A DNA stretch of 64,000 bases, taken from Butyrivibrio sp. (GTDB lineage Bacteria; Bacillota; Clostridia; Lachnospirales; Lachnospiraceae). The notes beneath the pieces were generated by a model. That model was not told the origin of the DNA. It saw only the letters and a program-made list of their open reading frames with translations, and searched no databases. The translations under genes were made by a program, and so were the position numbers. Shown in pieces: positions 17,994-25,838 of this stretch (within the stretch, counting starts at the first letter, position 1; each line of letters opens with the position of its first letter). The stretch is taken from contig JAFUYO010000036.1 in assembly GCA_017470505.1 (NCBI GenBank), positions 21,371-85,370 on the forward strand. Direction: 5' to 3'.

Positions 17994-18065
17994 GCCTCGT
18001 TGGTCAAGCGGTTAAGACGCTGCCCTCTCACGGCAGAATCAGCGGTTCGATTCCGCTACGAGGTA
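17994..18065 (+). tRNA. tRNA-Glu (anticodon CUC)
   Basis: A full cloverleaf can be folded. The acceptor arm pairs GCCTCGT with ACGAGGT (one G-T pair), the D-loop contains TGGTCAAGCGGTTAAGA, the anticodon stem CTGCC/GGCAG encloses CTCTCAC so the anticodon is CTC (reads GAG, Glu), and the T arm is AGCGG-TTCGATT-CCGCT. The gene is 72 bases with discriminator A. The following bases are CTA rather than CCA, so the CCA end appears not to be encoded. Confidence 0.93.
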
Positions 18066-18093
18066 CTACCTGTTTTAGCAGCCCAACCCTAAG

Positions 18094-18125
18094 CCTGAAA
18101 CATAAACGTTTCAGGTTATTTTTTT
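18094..18125 (+). terminator. Intrinsic terminator after tRNA-Glu
   Basis: CCTGAAAC and GTTTCAGG form an 8-bp stem with a six-base loop, followed by TTATTTTTTT. It lies about 30 bases past the tRNA and should end its transcript. A second inverted pair (CGCTCG/CGAGCG) follows at about 18130-18158 without a T-run. Confidence 0.88.
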
Positions 18126-18180
18126 GCAATCGCGCTCGGCGCAAGAATGCTGCGAGCGACATTCTCATTATATTCCAAGG

Positions 18181-18555
18181 TCAGAAAAACTCCCGTGAAT
18201 AATAAGGAACAATCAGACTCTCACCTGCATAAATGCAATCTGCATCCTCGAGGTGGTTGATTGACATAACCTCGGCTACGTACTCCTCTATGTTCCTGTA
18301 GTCATCGGTTATATATTCGCCGGCAATACTGCACAGGGTATCACCGCTGTGAACGGTTATCTGCCTGTAATACTTGTAGGAGACATCTCCTGTCTTTGCT
18401 TCAAGCATCAGAACAGCCCCAACAAAAATGAAGAGAAACAACAGTACCGCTGCCACAGCAAAAAGAATCAGCCTCTGGCGCGCAACTATTCTCTCTCTTC
18501 TCTTTTTGTTTTTGATAATAGCGATTTCTCTGTAGGTCATATATGCAGTGTCCAT
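18181..18555 (-). CDS. Single-pass membrane protein with LysM domain
   Basis: This 124-residue protein has a basic N-terminal segment (KNKKRRERIVARQR), one membrane helix at about residues 29-50 (LILFAVAAVLLFLFIFVGAVLML), and a C-terminal LysM domain (ITVHSGDTLCSIAGEYI ... AGESLIVPYY) facing outside, which should bind peptidoglycan. The architecture resembles the cell-division suppressor YneA of Bacillus, but no lexA gene is adjacent, so that assignment is only a suggestion. GGGAGGTAAGGT precedes the ATG. An 11-bp inverted repeat (18579-18589/18604-18614) lies in its leader. Confidence 0.8.
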   Translation of the reverse strand: MDTAYMTYREIAIIKNKKRRERIVARQRLILFAVAAVLLFLFIFVGAVLMLEAKTGDVSYKYYRQITVHSGDTLCSIAGEYITDDYRNIEEYVAEVMSINHLEDADCIYAGESLIVPYYSREFF

Positions 18556-18578
18556 ACCTTACCTCCCTGACAACATCC

Positions 18579-18614
18579 GTGAGATGATTATTTCTGATGA
18601 TGAAATCATCTCAC
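18579..18614. repeat. 11-bp inverted repeat in the leader of the LysM gene
   Basis: GTGAGATGATT and its exact complement AATCATCTCAC are separated by 14 bases, about 25-60 bases before the LysM gene start. No T-run follows on either strand. It could be an operator or an mRNA hairpin; no known binding-site consensus was recognised. Confidence 0.45.
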
Positions 18615-18683
18615 ATAAGCTGTCCTATAAATGACACTTAATGCCCTCTTTCAAAATCTTTTTCAAAGTATTTGAATATCCGA

Positions 18684-19238
18684 TCAGTTTTCTTTTTCTG
18701 TCACAAAGCATGCCACCAGGCCGTAGATGATGGTCGGTCTGATCCAGATCTCGGTGAGCAGATAGGTTGTATATTCATTTATGGGATTAAAATAAATGAC
18801 AAAGTTGTACAAACCGGCGATGACCATGTCAATGATAAACATCGCCATCAGATTTCCTCTGGTGTAGCTCTTGTAGTCCTTGCGGGCGTAAAAGTAAGTC
18901 AGCATCAAAAGAAGCGTCACCGAAAGCGTAAGGCAGATCAGGTGTACTGCATAGTTTTCAAGAGGCGGCTGAAAGAGAATATCCCGAAGCAGCACTGTGA
19001 TACCTATACATACAGAACTAAGGTAGTTGAAGTGCCTTGTGTCGAGCCGCCTGAAAAAATACATCACCATCATAACAATACAGGCAATATAGAACAGATT
19101 GAGCACAAGTTCGGGCCACGCCTCCGATAATCCGAAATGAGCTACCGCATAGAGCATGACGCCCACTGAAAAAACAGCACCTATCGCAGTAACTGCGATG
19201 TCAAAAATCCGGGACTTCTGAGTGAATCTTGTTTTCAT
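18684..19238 (-). CDS. Uncharacterised multi-pass membrane protein
   Basis: I do not recognise this 184-residue protein. It has about five or six hydrophobic segments: IFDIAVTAIGAVFSVGVMLY, LVLNLFYIACIVMMVMYFF, SVCIGITVLLRDILF, HLICLTLSVTLLLMLTYFY, MAMFIIDMVIAGLYNFVIYF and a C-terminal stretch near WIRPTIIYGLVACFV. No catalytic motif is visible. I start at the ATG at 19238, preceded by GAGGTG, rather than the in-frame GTG that is part of that site. It lies downstream of the Rnf operon but beyond the terminator at 19266-19316, so a functional link to Rnf is not implied. Confidence 0.72.
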   Translation of the reverse strand: MKTRFTQKSRIFDIAVTAIGAVFSVGVMLYAVAHFGLSEAWPELVLNLFYIACIVMMVMYFFRRLDTRHFNYLSSVCIGITVLLRDILFQPPLENYAVHLICLTLSVTLLLMLTYFYARKDYKSYTRGNLMAMFIIDMVIAGLYNFVIYFNPINEYTTYLLTEIWIRPTIIYGLVACFVTEKEN

Positions 19239-19261
19239 AAAATGCACCTCGCCTTATTTGT

Positions 19262-19316
19262 AAAAACAGAAGAACACTTATTTCTTTGAATGACATGAAA
19301 TGAGGTGCTCTTCTGT
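19262..19316. terminator. Bidirectional-looking terminator after the Rnf operon; member of a repeat pair
   Basis: ACAGAAGA pairs with TCTTCTGT (19266-19273/19309-19316), with further inner pairing CAC/GTG and ATTTC/GAAAT. On the minus strand the stem is followed by TTTTT, ending the rnf transcript. The plus-strand side continues with CTTTGTTTTTT. The arrangement and much of the sequence recur in the hairpin at 49323-49367. Confidence 0.8.
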
Positions 19317-19325
19317 CTTTGTTTT

Positions 19326-20120
19326 TTAAACAGCCTTTATTACCTTCTTGGGGCACTTTGTTACACAAATGCCGCAGTGTGTACACTTCTCCTGATCGAT
19401 CCTCGCCACGTTGTTCTCGACAGTGATAGCGCCGGACGGGCAGTTCTTTTCGCAGATGTGGCATGCTATGCAGCCGACCTTACAGTACTGATTGACAAAT
19501 TTGCCCATATCCTGTGACATGCAGGATACGACCTCTTTTGCCTCGTAGGGAACAAGGTCAATAAGGTGTCTGGGGCAGATCTCGATACATTTGCCGCAGG
19601 CCTTGCACTCCTCCTTGTCCACTACTGCCACGCCGTTCACTACATGAATCGCATCAAACTGGCAGACAGATACGCAGCTGCCGCCGCCCAGGCACCCGAA
19701 TGAGCAGGTCTTTGCTCCGCCTCCCGGAGCCTGAGTCATCAGTCTGCAATCTGAAACTCCGTTGTATTCATACTTGCTTGTCGCTTTTTCGCAGTCACCC
19801 TGACAGTGAACATATGCGACCATTTTCGCCGCTTCTCCTGCCTCAACTCCCATGATCTCGGAGATAGCCTTTGCTACAGGTGCTCCTCCGACGGGACACT
19901 GATTGACTGCCGCCTCACCCTTGGCAATTGCCGCCGCACATCCCGAGCATCCCGGGAATCCGCAGCCGCCGCAGTTGTTGCCGGGGAGGGCTTCCAAAAT
20001 AGCCTGTTCTTTTTCATCTACATCAACATGCAGCTTCATGTCCGCAACGCCCAGGATCATGCCAATTATTATTCCGGCGCCGGCGACCACCAAAGTTGCA
20101 ATGATTATTCCAGTGATCAT
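19326..20120 (-). CDS. rnfB: Rnf electron transport complex subunit B (ferredoxin-type)
   Basis: RnfB is the iron-sulfur subunit thought to accept electrons from reduced ferredoxin in the membrane-bound ferredoxin:NAD+ oxidoreductase. An N-terminal membrane helix (residues about 3-25) is followed by the four-cysteine domain C50-x2-C53-x4-C58-x2-C61. Further ferredoxin motifs follow: a cysteine-rich segment around SFGCLGGGSCVSVCQFDAI, then CKACGKCIEICP, CIACHICEKNCP and CTHCGICVTKCP. At 264 residues it resembles the multi-cluster form of anaerobes. It is the last gene of the operon, followed by a terminator. Confidence 0.96.
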   Translation of the reverse strand: MITGIIIATLVVAGAGIIIGMILGVADMKLHVDVDEKEQAILEALPGNNCGGCGFPGCSGCAAAIAKGEAAVNQCPVGGAPVAKAISEIMGVEAGEAAKMVAYVHCQGDCEKATSKYEYNGVSDCRLMTQAPGGGAKTCSFGCLGGGSCVSVCQFDAIHVVNGVAVVDKEECKACGKCIEICPRHLIDLVPYEAKEVVSCMSQDMGKFVNQYCKVGCIACHICEKNCPSGAITVENNVARIDQEKCTHCGICVTKCPKKVIKAV

Positions 20121-20132
20121 ATATAAATCTCC

Positions 20133-20720
20133 TTATTTCAATGCACTAAATCCGGTAAACGCTATTGCCATAAGTCCGGAGGTCAGAAGTACCATGGGCA
20201 TTCCCTTGAATGGCGCAGGTATGTCGTTGTACTCCATCTTCTCACGGAGTCCCGCGAGGATAACGATTGCGATCGTAAATCCTACTGCCGTCGCAAAACC
20301 GCATACTGTACTCTCTAAGATTGAATATCCGTCAGTTACATTGTTGAGTGCAACACCCAAAACCGCACAGTTGGTTGTGATCAGGGGAAGGTAAACACCC
20401 AGAGCCTGATACAGTGAAACCACGTACTTTTTGAGTACCATCTCAACAAACTGAACCAGCATCGCAATAACAAGGATGAAAACGATGGTCTGGAGGTATG
20501 AAAGATCCAGAGGATTCAATATGAACTTATAGATGATGCTGCAGACCAGGGAAGCCATCGTGATTACGAAGATACATGCGGCTCCCATGCCCAGGGCCGT
20601 GTCAGTCTTCTTGGATACTCCAAGGAAAGGGCACAGACCAAGGAACTGGCTGAGTACTACGTTATTTACAAGTGAGGCCGTTATCATAAGGCCAATAAGA
20701 CTTACTATTGTTTCTCCCAT
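20133..20720 (-). CDS. rnfA: Rnf complex membrane subunit A
   Basis: RnfA is an integral membrane subunit of about six helices; with RnfE it forms the membrane core of the Rnf ion pump. The 195-residue product shows the paired family motifs NNVVLSQFLGLCPFLGVSKK near the N-terminus and LPLITTNCAVLGVAL in the middle; the conserved cysteines in these segments are thought to hold an iron-sulfur cluster between RnfA and RnfE. Its ATG overlaps the rnfE stop by one base (TAATG). Confidence 0.96.
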   Translation of the reverse strand: MGETIVSLIGLMITASLVNNVVLSQFLGLCPFLGVSKKTDTALGMGAACIFVITMASLVCSIIYKFILNPLDLSYLQTIVFILVIAMLVQFVEMVLKKYVVSLYQALGVYLPLITTNCAVLGVALNNVTDGYSILESTVCGFATAVGFTIAIVILAGLREKMEYNDIPAPFKGMPMVLLTSGLMAIAFTGFSALK

Positions 20721-21502
20721 TACTTAGCCTCCTTTCCTGCTTCTTTATCTGCCATGATCTTGTCGGCAGCTGCCTCCTCTGCCGATGAGCAGCACCCGTT
20801 TCCGAACTTGGAGGTATCCTTTCCTTTGGCAGAAAGGTTACTCTTAACCTTGTTCATGATTGCAATGAGGAAGGCGAGTACGAAGAACGCGCCAGCCTGC
20901 TGTATGAAGATGCTGATGGGCTGATAGCCTGAGAGTAACGAGCCGACCACACCGGGAACAACCGTGCCCTCTCCTAGTATCTGTACATCAAAAGCAGTTC
21001 CTGCACCAATAAATTCCCTGACAAGACCGATGCAGGTGATCGCGCAGGTAAAGCCCAGGCCCATGCCGATACCGTCAAAGAACGAAGGCACGATGCCGTT
21101 TTTGCTTGCGTAGGCTTCCGCTCTTCCGAAGATGATACAGTTAACAACGATCAGAGGTATATACACTCCGAGTGCATTGTTAAGCGAAGGAAGATATGCC
21201 TGCATAAGGAGCTGTACCAGCGTAACGAATGAAGCTATAACTACGATGAAGGAAGGGATCCTGACTGTAGAGGGGATCGTCTTCCTGAGGGCTGCTATAA
21301 CCGCGTTTGAAAGAGCGAGAACGAAGGTTGTAGCAAGTCCCATGCCGAGTCCGTTGATGGCTGATGAGGTTACCGCCAGCGTAGGACACATACCTATCAT
21401 GAGAACAAGAGTAGGGTTTTCAGCAATGAGACCGTTGAAAAATCTCTCGGCAGGTGTATTTGCCTTAAAGCCTAATGCACCTTTTTTAACTTCTGAGCTC
21501 AT
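20720..21502 (-). CDS. rnfE: Rnf complex membrane subunit E, with cytoplasmic tail
   Basis: RnfE is the membrane partner of RnfA. The conserved segments are NPTLVLMIGMCPTLAVTSS and IPLIVVNCIIFGRAEAYAS, matching the cysteine-bearing motifs of the family. From the ATG at 21502 (six bases after GGAGGACAGTG) the protein has 260 residues. The last 45 residues are hydrophilic, with Gly-Cys-Cys followed by an Ala/Glu/Lys-rich tail, which is longer than in the family members I know. The start overlaps the rnfG stop by one base. Confidence 0.95.
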   Translation of the reverse strand: MSSEVKKGALGFKANTPAERFFNGLIAENPTLVLMIGMCPTLAVTSSAINGLGMGLATTFVLALSNAVIAALRKTIPSTVRIPSFIVVIASFVTLVQLLMQAYLPSLNNALGVYIPLIVVNCIIFGRAEAYASKNGIVPSFFDGIGMGLGFTCAITCIGLVREFIGAGTAFDVQILGEGTVVPGVVGSLLSGYQPISIFIQQAGAFFVLAFLIAIMNKVKSNLSAKGKDTSKFGNGCCSSAEEAAADKIMADKEAGKEAK

Positions 21503-22110
21503 CACTGTCCTCCTTTCAGTACATTTTCAAAATATGAGACCGCTGCATTTACACCGTTTGTCACCGCTCTTGATGTGATGGTGGCACCGGAGATAGCCTC
21601 TATCTGTGATGCGGGATCTGAGAGCTGTCCGCTCTTTGCCACGGTAAACTCTGTAGCTGCCTTGTCTGCAAACTGGGGAACGATGACCTTGTCAGCGTTC
21701 ATTCCAAGTCCGGGAGTCTCGGCGATGCTGATGATGGAAATGCCGTTGATATTTCCTTCGTTCGTAATACCTACCGTGTAGGTGATGAAATCTCCGTATC
21801 CCTTTGACTTAACCTGTATTACGTACCCAAGGGTATTTCCCGATGAGTCCATGGCTTTCTTGACTGACTCTATCGAAACTCCCGCAAACTCAGATGATGC
21901 CGAGAGAGCGGCCGCCTCATCAAGAGCAGCGTCATCAAATGTATCTGCCAAAGCAAACACCGACTGATTGGCCTTGTCCTGCGCAAGCTTTTCCTGATAG
22001 GCGATAGGGTCCTTGGTTATCTGGTACACAACGCCCAGAAGAACGCCCGCCACAAGAGTTATCGTAAAGAGGATAAGAGCATTTTTTATCATTGTTTTTG
22101 TGTCGTTCAT
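21502..22110 (-). CDS. rnfG: Rnf complex subunit G (covalent FMN)
   Basis: RnfG has an N-terminal membrane anchor (IKNALILFTITLVAGVLLGVVY) and a soluble FMN-binding domain, probably on the outer face. The covalent flavin motif appears as EAISGATITSRAV, with FMN expected on the second Thr of SGATIT. The GYVIQVKSKGYGDFITYTVGI and ETPGLG segments are typical. Its ATG overlaps the rnfD stop by four bases, and its stop overlaps rnfE. Confidence 0.95.
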   Translation of the reverse strand: MNDTKTMIKNALILFTITLVAGVLLGVVYQITKDPIAYQEKLAQDKANQSVFALADTFDDAALDEAAALSASSEFAGVSIESVKKAMDSSGNTLGYVIQVKSKGYGDFITYTVGITNEGNINGISIISIAETPGLGMNADKVIVPQFADKAATEFTVAKSGQLSDPASQIEAISGATITSRAVTNGVNAAVSYFENVLKGGQ

Positions 22111-23057
22111 GCCTTCTTAACCTCCTTCCTTGCAGCTTTCTTGATACCGAAGGCTCTCGGGATCGTGAACTTCTCGATAAGCGGAACCAGAAGGTTTGTG
22201 ATGATGATAGCGTATGACACGCCCTCTGCGTTGGCTCCGAATATTCTGAATATTCCCGTCAAAAGACCTAAGATCACGCCGTATATAACCTTGCCTTTTG
22301 GCGTTATCGGACATGTGACATAGTCAGTTGCCATGAAGAAGGCACCCAGCATAAGTCCGCCGCCTGCCAGGTGTGCGGAGATGTATGAGAAGTTAAGCCC
22401 ATATCCTCCGAACAGCGCAACGAATACTACAAATGTGATGATATAGGTAAAAGGGATCACGTAGTCAATGATGCCTAAGATGAACAGGATCATCGCGCCT
22501 ATCATGATGCAGAGCATTGAAGTCTCACCGATGGTACCGCCTGTCCTTCCGATTATCATATCCATCACGTTTACCTCAACACCGTTCTTTAAATTGGCAA
22601 GAGGTGTTGCACCGGTATATGTATCTGTTATGAAATTGGTCATGATCGCCGGGAAGGAGATCATGAGGAAACACCTGCCGCCGAGGGCGGGGTTCATGAA
22701 GTTCTGACCCAGTCCTCCGAATATCTGCTTCACCATGATGATCGCAAATATGCTGCCCAAAACCGGTATCCACCACGGCACTGTGGAGGGGAGGTTTAAT
22801 GCCAGCAAAAGACCTGTCACTACTGCCGAGAAATCTCCGATGGTGATAGGTTTTTTCATGGCCTTCTCATAGCAAAACTCGGCCAGTACCGCAGTACCCA
22901 CCGAAAGAACAACTGTAATAAGTGCATTCAGTCCAAAGTTATATATACCAAAACCTGTTGCAGGGAGCAGTGCAATTACAACCCACATCATGATATTGGA
23001 TGTGGTCGTCTTGGATCTCACATGCGGATTGGATGACACTTTTCTCATATCACTCAT
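22107..23057 (-). CDS. rnfD: Rnf complex subunit D (membrane, covalent FMN)
   Basis: RnfD is a polytopic membrane flavoprotein of the Rnf complex, related to NqrB. The 316-residue protein has about eight or more hydrophobic segments and begins with the SSNPHVRSKTTTSNIMMWV segment typical of the family. The flavin attachment region is TYTGATPLANL, where the Thr of the TGAT motif should carry FMN. KQIFGGLGQNFMNPALGGR and MATDYVTCPITPKGK are further family signatures. It overlaps rnfG and follows rnfC by 13 bases. Confidence 0.95.
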   Translation of the reverse strand: MSDMRKVSSNPHVRSKTTTSNIMMWVVIALLPATGFGIYNFGLNALITVVLSVGTAVLAEFCYEKAMKKPITIGDFSAVVTGLLLALNLPSTVPWWIPVLGSIFAIIMVKQIFGGLGQNFMNPALGGRCFLMISFPAIMTNFITDTYTGATPLANLKNGVEVNVMDMIIGRTGGTIGETSMLCIMIGAMILFILGIIDYVIPFTYIITFVVFVALFGGYGLNFSYISAHLAGGGLMLGAFFMATDYVTCPITPKGKVIYGVILGLLTGIFRIFGANAEGVSYAIIITNLLVPLIEKFTIPRAFGIKKAARKEVKKA

Positions 23058-23070
23058 TCAAATGTCCTCC

Positions 23071-24384
23071 TTATTTCTTTCTCTTGCCGAGCTGGATCTT
23101 TCTCATGCCCTTTATCAGCTGTGTCAGCTGACGCCTTGCAGGGCAGATAAAGCTGCAGCATCCGCACTCGCAACATTCCATTCCGTACATGGCAAGGAAC
23201 GTCTTCTCATCGTTGTGTTCCACCGCATCTGCAAGATTCTTGGGAACAAGTCTCTCAGGGCAGACCTCAACACACCTCGCACAGTTGATGCAGGCTGAGG
23301 GCTCAAGCGCTGACACCTCATCACTTGACAGGCACGTCAGAGCCGATGCAGTCTTGGTCGTAGGAACGTCCAGATCAAATACTGCAAAGCCCATCATGGG
23401 ACCGCCCGAGATGATCTTGGCTGGCTCAGACTTAAGTCCTGCATCCTCCAAAAGCTCGCGGTAATTGGTTCCGATCCTTACTTTATAGTTCTGAGGATTC
23501 TCGACAGCCTCACCGGTTATGGTAACTATCCTCTCCATGAGGGGTCTTCCCTCTTTTACAGCCCTGCATACCGCGCAGAGTGTATCCACGTTATCGACGA
23601 TACATCCGGCATCCGCCGGGAGCATGGAGGAGTTGATCTCCCTTCCCGTGCAGGCATAGATAAGCATACGCTCAGCGCCCTCAGGATACTTGGTCTTGAC
23701 GGCCTTTACGCTTATCTTGTCCTCATCTTTGGTTAATTCAGTGAATTTGGCGATCGCATCGGGCTTGTTGTCCTCAATTGCAAGAATGCCCCTTGCATTC
23801 GGGAAAATGCTGACTGCGATCTTGAGACCTTCCAAAAGAAGCTCCGGCTCTTCTATCATCCTCCTGTAGTCAGATGTGAGGTATGGCTCACACTCTGAAC
23901 AGTTGGCTATAACATAGTCGATCCTGTCCGGCTCCTTTGGAGAAAACTTGACAGCGGTAGGGAATCCTGCACCGCCCATTCCAACTACGCCTGCGTTTCT
24001 GACTGCGTCGATCTTGTCCTGAGCAGTCATCTCCTCGTACGGCTTCATTGGTTTAAACTCTACTTCTTCATACTTTTCATCGTTCTCCACGATGATGCTG
24101 TTGCACATAGCCCCGGTAGCGAGGCGTCTCGGTTCGATTGCCTTGACAGTTCCCGAAACGGTTGCAAAAATTGGAGCGGATACAAATCCGCCGGCTTCTG
24201 CAATCATCTGGCCCGTGAGGACGTGGTCCCCAACCCGGACTACCGGCTTAGCAGGTGCGCCAATGTGCTGTGATACCGGATAAACCAGTTCACCCTTTGG
24301 CATAACGATTTTGATGGGCTTATCCTTGGAAAGCTCTTTGCCTTCGTAAGGATGAATACCACCAGTGAAAGTACCTCTTGCCAT
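23071..24384 (-). CDS. rnfC: Rnf complex subunit C (NADH-binding, iron-sulfur)
   Basis: RnfC is the peripheral subunit that reduces NAD+. The 437-residue product begins with the RnfC barrel-sandwich domain (GGIHPYEGKELSKD), then the Complex I 51-kDa-like NAD/FMN domain with GMGGAGFPTAVKF and ANCSECEPYLTSDYR. The C-terminal part has two cluster motifs: CINCARCVEVCPERLVP and CCECGCCSFICPARRQL. It is the first gene of the six-gene operon and has a GGAGGAAGGGTAGGAA ribosome site. Confidence 0.96.
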   Translation of the reverse strand: MARGTFTGGIHPYEGKELSKDKPIKIVMPKGELVYPVSQHIGAPAKPVVRVGDHVLTGQMIAEAGGFVSAPIFATVSGTVKAIEPRRLATGAMCNSIIVENDEKYEEVEFKPMKPYEEMTAQDKIDAVRNAGVVGMGGAGFPTAVKFSPKEPDRIDYVIANCSECEPYLTSDYRRMIEEPELLLEGLKIAVSIFPNARGILAIEDNKPDAIAKFTELTKDEDKISVKAVKTKYPEGAERMLIYACTGREINSSMLPADAGCIVDNVDTLCAVCRAVKEGRPLMERIVTITGEAVENPQNYKVRIGTNYRELLEDAGLKSEPAKIISGGPMMGFAVFDLDVPTTKTASALTCLSSDEVSALEPSACINCARCVEVCPERLVPKNLADAVEHNDEKTFLAMYGMECCECGCCSFICPARRQLTQLIKGMRKIQLGKRKK

Positions 24385-24455
24385 TTCCTACCCTTCCTCC
24401 GATTATTTAGATAATTGGTAACTCTACAGCGCAAAGAAACTGTACAGATACACAT

Positions 24456-24461
24456 ATTATA
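24456..24461 (-). promoter_or_regulatory. Probable -10 element of the rnf operon
   Basis: A perfect TATAAT on the minus strand lies 72 bases before the rnfC start. No good -35 is seen at 16-18 bases, so the promoter may be weak or need an activator. It lies in the 180-base gap shared with the divergent plus-strand nuclease gene. Confidence 0.4.
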
Positions 24462-24501
24462 ACTGATTTTGCTCAAAAAATTACGATTTATATCAACTTT
24501 T

Positions 24502-24530
24502 TTGGTTATTATTTTCACATGTGATATACT
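24502..24530 (+). promoter_or_regulatory. Promoter of the YprB-like nuclease gene
   Basis: TTGGTT (24502-24507) and TATACT (24525-24530) are spaced by 17 bases. The start of transcription would be near 24537, leaving a leader of about 30 bases before the ATG at 24566. Confidence 0.6.
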
Positions 24531-24565
24531 TGAGCAGTAAGAGTTTTTTGGAAAGAGAGAAAAAT

Positions 24566-25777
24566 ATGATCAGAGCAGACGATACATTTACCGGAATAGA
24601 TGAAAAAGCATTGAAGATCCTCACCGATTTTGCCGGGTGCAAAAAGGAGGACCTGCTTTTTATCGACATTGAGACGACAGGGCTCTCAGCAAAAAGCGCT
24701 GATATCTATCTCATAGGGTGCGCTTGTTTTTCAGACGGCACCTGGCTGATAAACCAGTTCTTTGCGGAGTCACATGAAAACGAGGAGGAGATTCTCTCTG
24801 CGTTCTCGGATTTTTCGCGCCCTTTTGGCAAGGTCGTACACTTCAACGGAGACAAGTTTGACATTCCCTTCCTGCAGGCCAGGTACGAGCAGCACATGCT
24901 GTCAGACCCCTTTGCAGGCAAGGAGTCCATTGACCTCTACCGCCTGATACGCCCCTTCAAGACTCAGCTCGGACTCCCCGACTGCAAGCAAAAGACAATC
25001 GAGCTCTACCTCGGCATAAACAGGGAGGACAAATACAGCGGAGGAGGGCTGATCCCCGTCTATCAGGAGTTTTTGAAAACAGGCAACGAGAACCTTCTCA
25101 TGCTGCTGCTCCTTCACAACTTCGATGACATAAGGGGCATGATGCAGCTGCTTCCCATGCTGTACTACGACGCCTTCTTCAATATGTTCAGAAATCTGCC
25201 CCAAATATCCGTCAGGACAGATGAAGCCATTGATGAGAGCGCATATATGGCTGAAGGCAGCGCTGAAAGTGATCTGGCGGGTCTTCCCTTGCGCGCTCTC
25301 AAGGTCCAGGCCAACAAGTACAAGGACTTCGACGGCACAAACAAAAAGGAAGTCTACATGAAGCTCTCGCTTCCATTCTCACTTCCTGCATCGCTTTCAG
25401 GCAACGAGAACGGATGCTTTTTCAAGACGGAAGGAAATGAGGCGACTCTCAGGGTTCCTCTGTATGAGACTGAGCTCAAGTACTTCTACTCAAATTACAA
25501 AGACTACTACTATCTTCCAAAAGAGGATATGGCAATCCACAAGTCTCTCGCAACCTTTGTTGACGCCTCTTTCCGTGAAAAGGCAAGCCCCGAGAACTGC
25601 TACACCAAAAAACAGGGACAGTACCTCATGGAGTGGGATCTTGTCTTTGCCCCCTTCTTTAAGCGCGACTACGGGGACAAGAGCTTCTTCTTTGACCTGA
25701 ACGAGAACATGAAAAAGAGCCGCTTTGCAATGAGTCTCTACGCGTGCCATGTGATATCGCACGTCCTCGACCTTTGA
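24566..25777 (+). CDS. YprB-like ribonuclease H-fold (DEDD) exonuclease domain protein
   Basis: The 403-residue protein carries a YprB-type RNase H-like domain in its first 190 residues. The DEDD acidic residues can be placed: FIDIETTGLS (D, E), HFNGDKFDIPFL (D) and LLHNFDDIRGM (D). It is therefore probably a 3'-5' exonuclease on DNA or RNA. The C-terminal 200 residues have no motif I recognise. An upstream in-frame GTG overlaps the promoter -10, so the ATG at 24566 (protein start MIRADDTF) is the better start, though its ribosome site (AGAGAG) is weak. It is one of few plus-strand genes and stands alone before a strong terminator. Confidence 0.85.
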   Translation: MIRADDTFTGIDEKALKILTDFAGCKKEDLLFIDIETTGLSAKSADIYLIGCACFSDGTWLINQFFAESHENEEEILSAFSDFSRPFGKVVHFNGDKFDIPFLQARYEQHMLSDPFAGKESIDLYRLIRPFKTQLGLPDCKQKTIELYLGINREDKYSGGGLIPVYQEFLKTGNENLLMLLLLHNFDDIRGMMQLLPMLYYDAFFNMFRNLPQISVRTDEAIDESAYMAEGSAESDLAGLPLRALKVQANKYKDFDGTNKKEVYMKLSLPFSLPASLSGNENGCFFKTEGNEATLRVPLYETELKYFYSNYKDYYYLPKEDMAIHKSLATFVDASFREKASPENCYTKKQGQYLMEWDLVFAPFFKRDYGDKSFFFDLNENMKKSRFAMSLYACHVISHVLDL

Positions 25778-25800
25778 ACACTGCATGGCAGTTTTCCTGT

Positions 25801-25837
25801 AAAAAAAAGTCCGACTCGGCGGTCGGACTTTTTTTGC
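25801..25837. terminator. Bidirectional intrinsic terminator
   Basis: AAGTCCGAC (25807-25815) and GTCGGACTT (25822-25830) form a 9-bp stem with loop TCGGCG. T-runs follow on both strands (25829-25837 on plus, complement of 25801-25808 on minus). It serves both the nuclease gene and the convergent cheR. Confidence 0.92.
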
Positions 25838-25838
25838 T

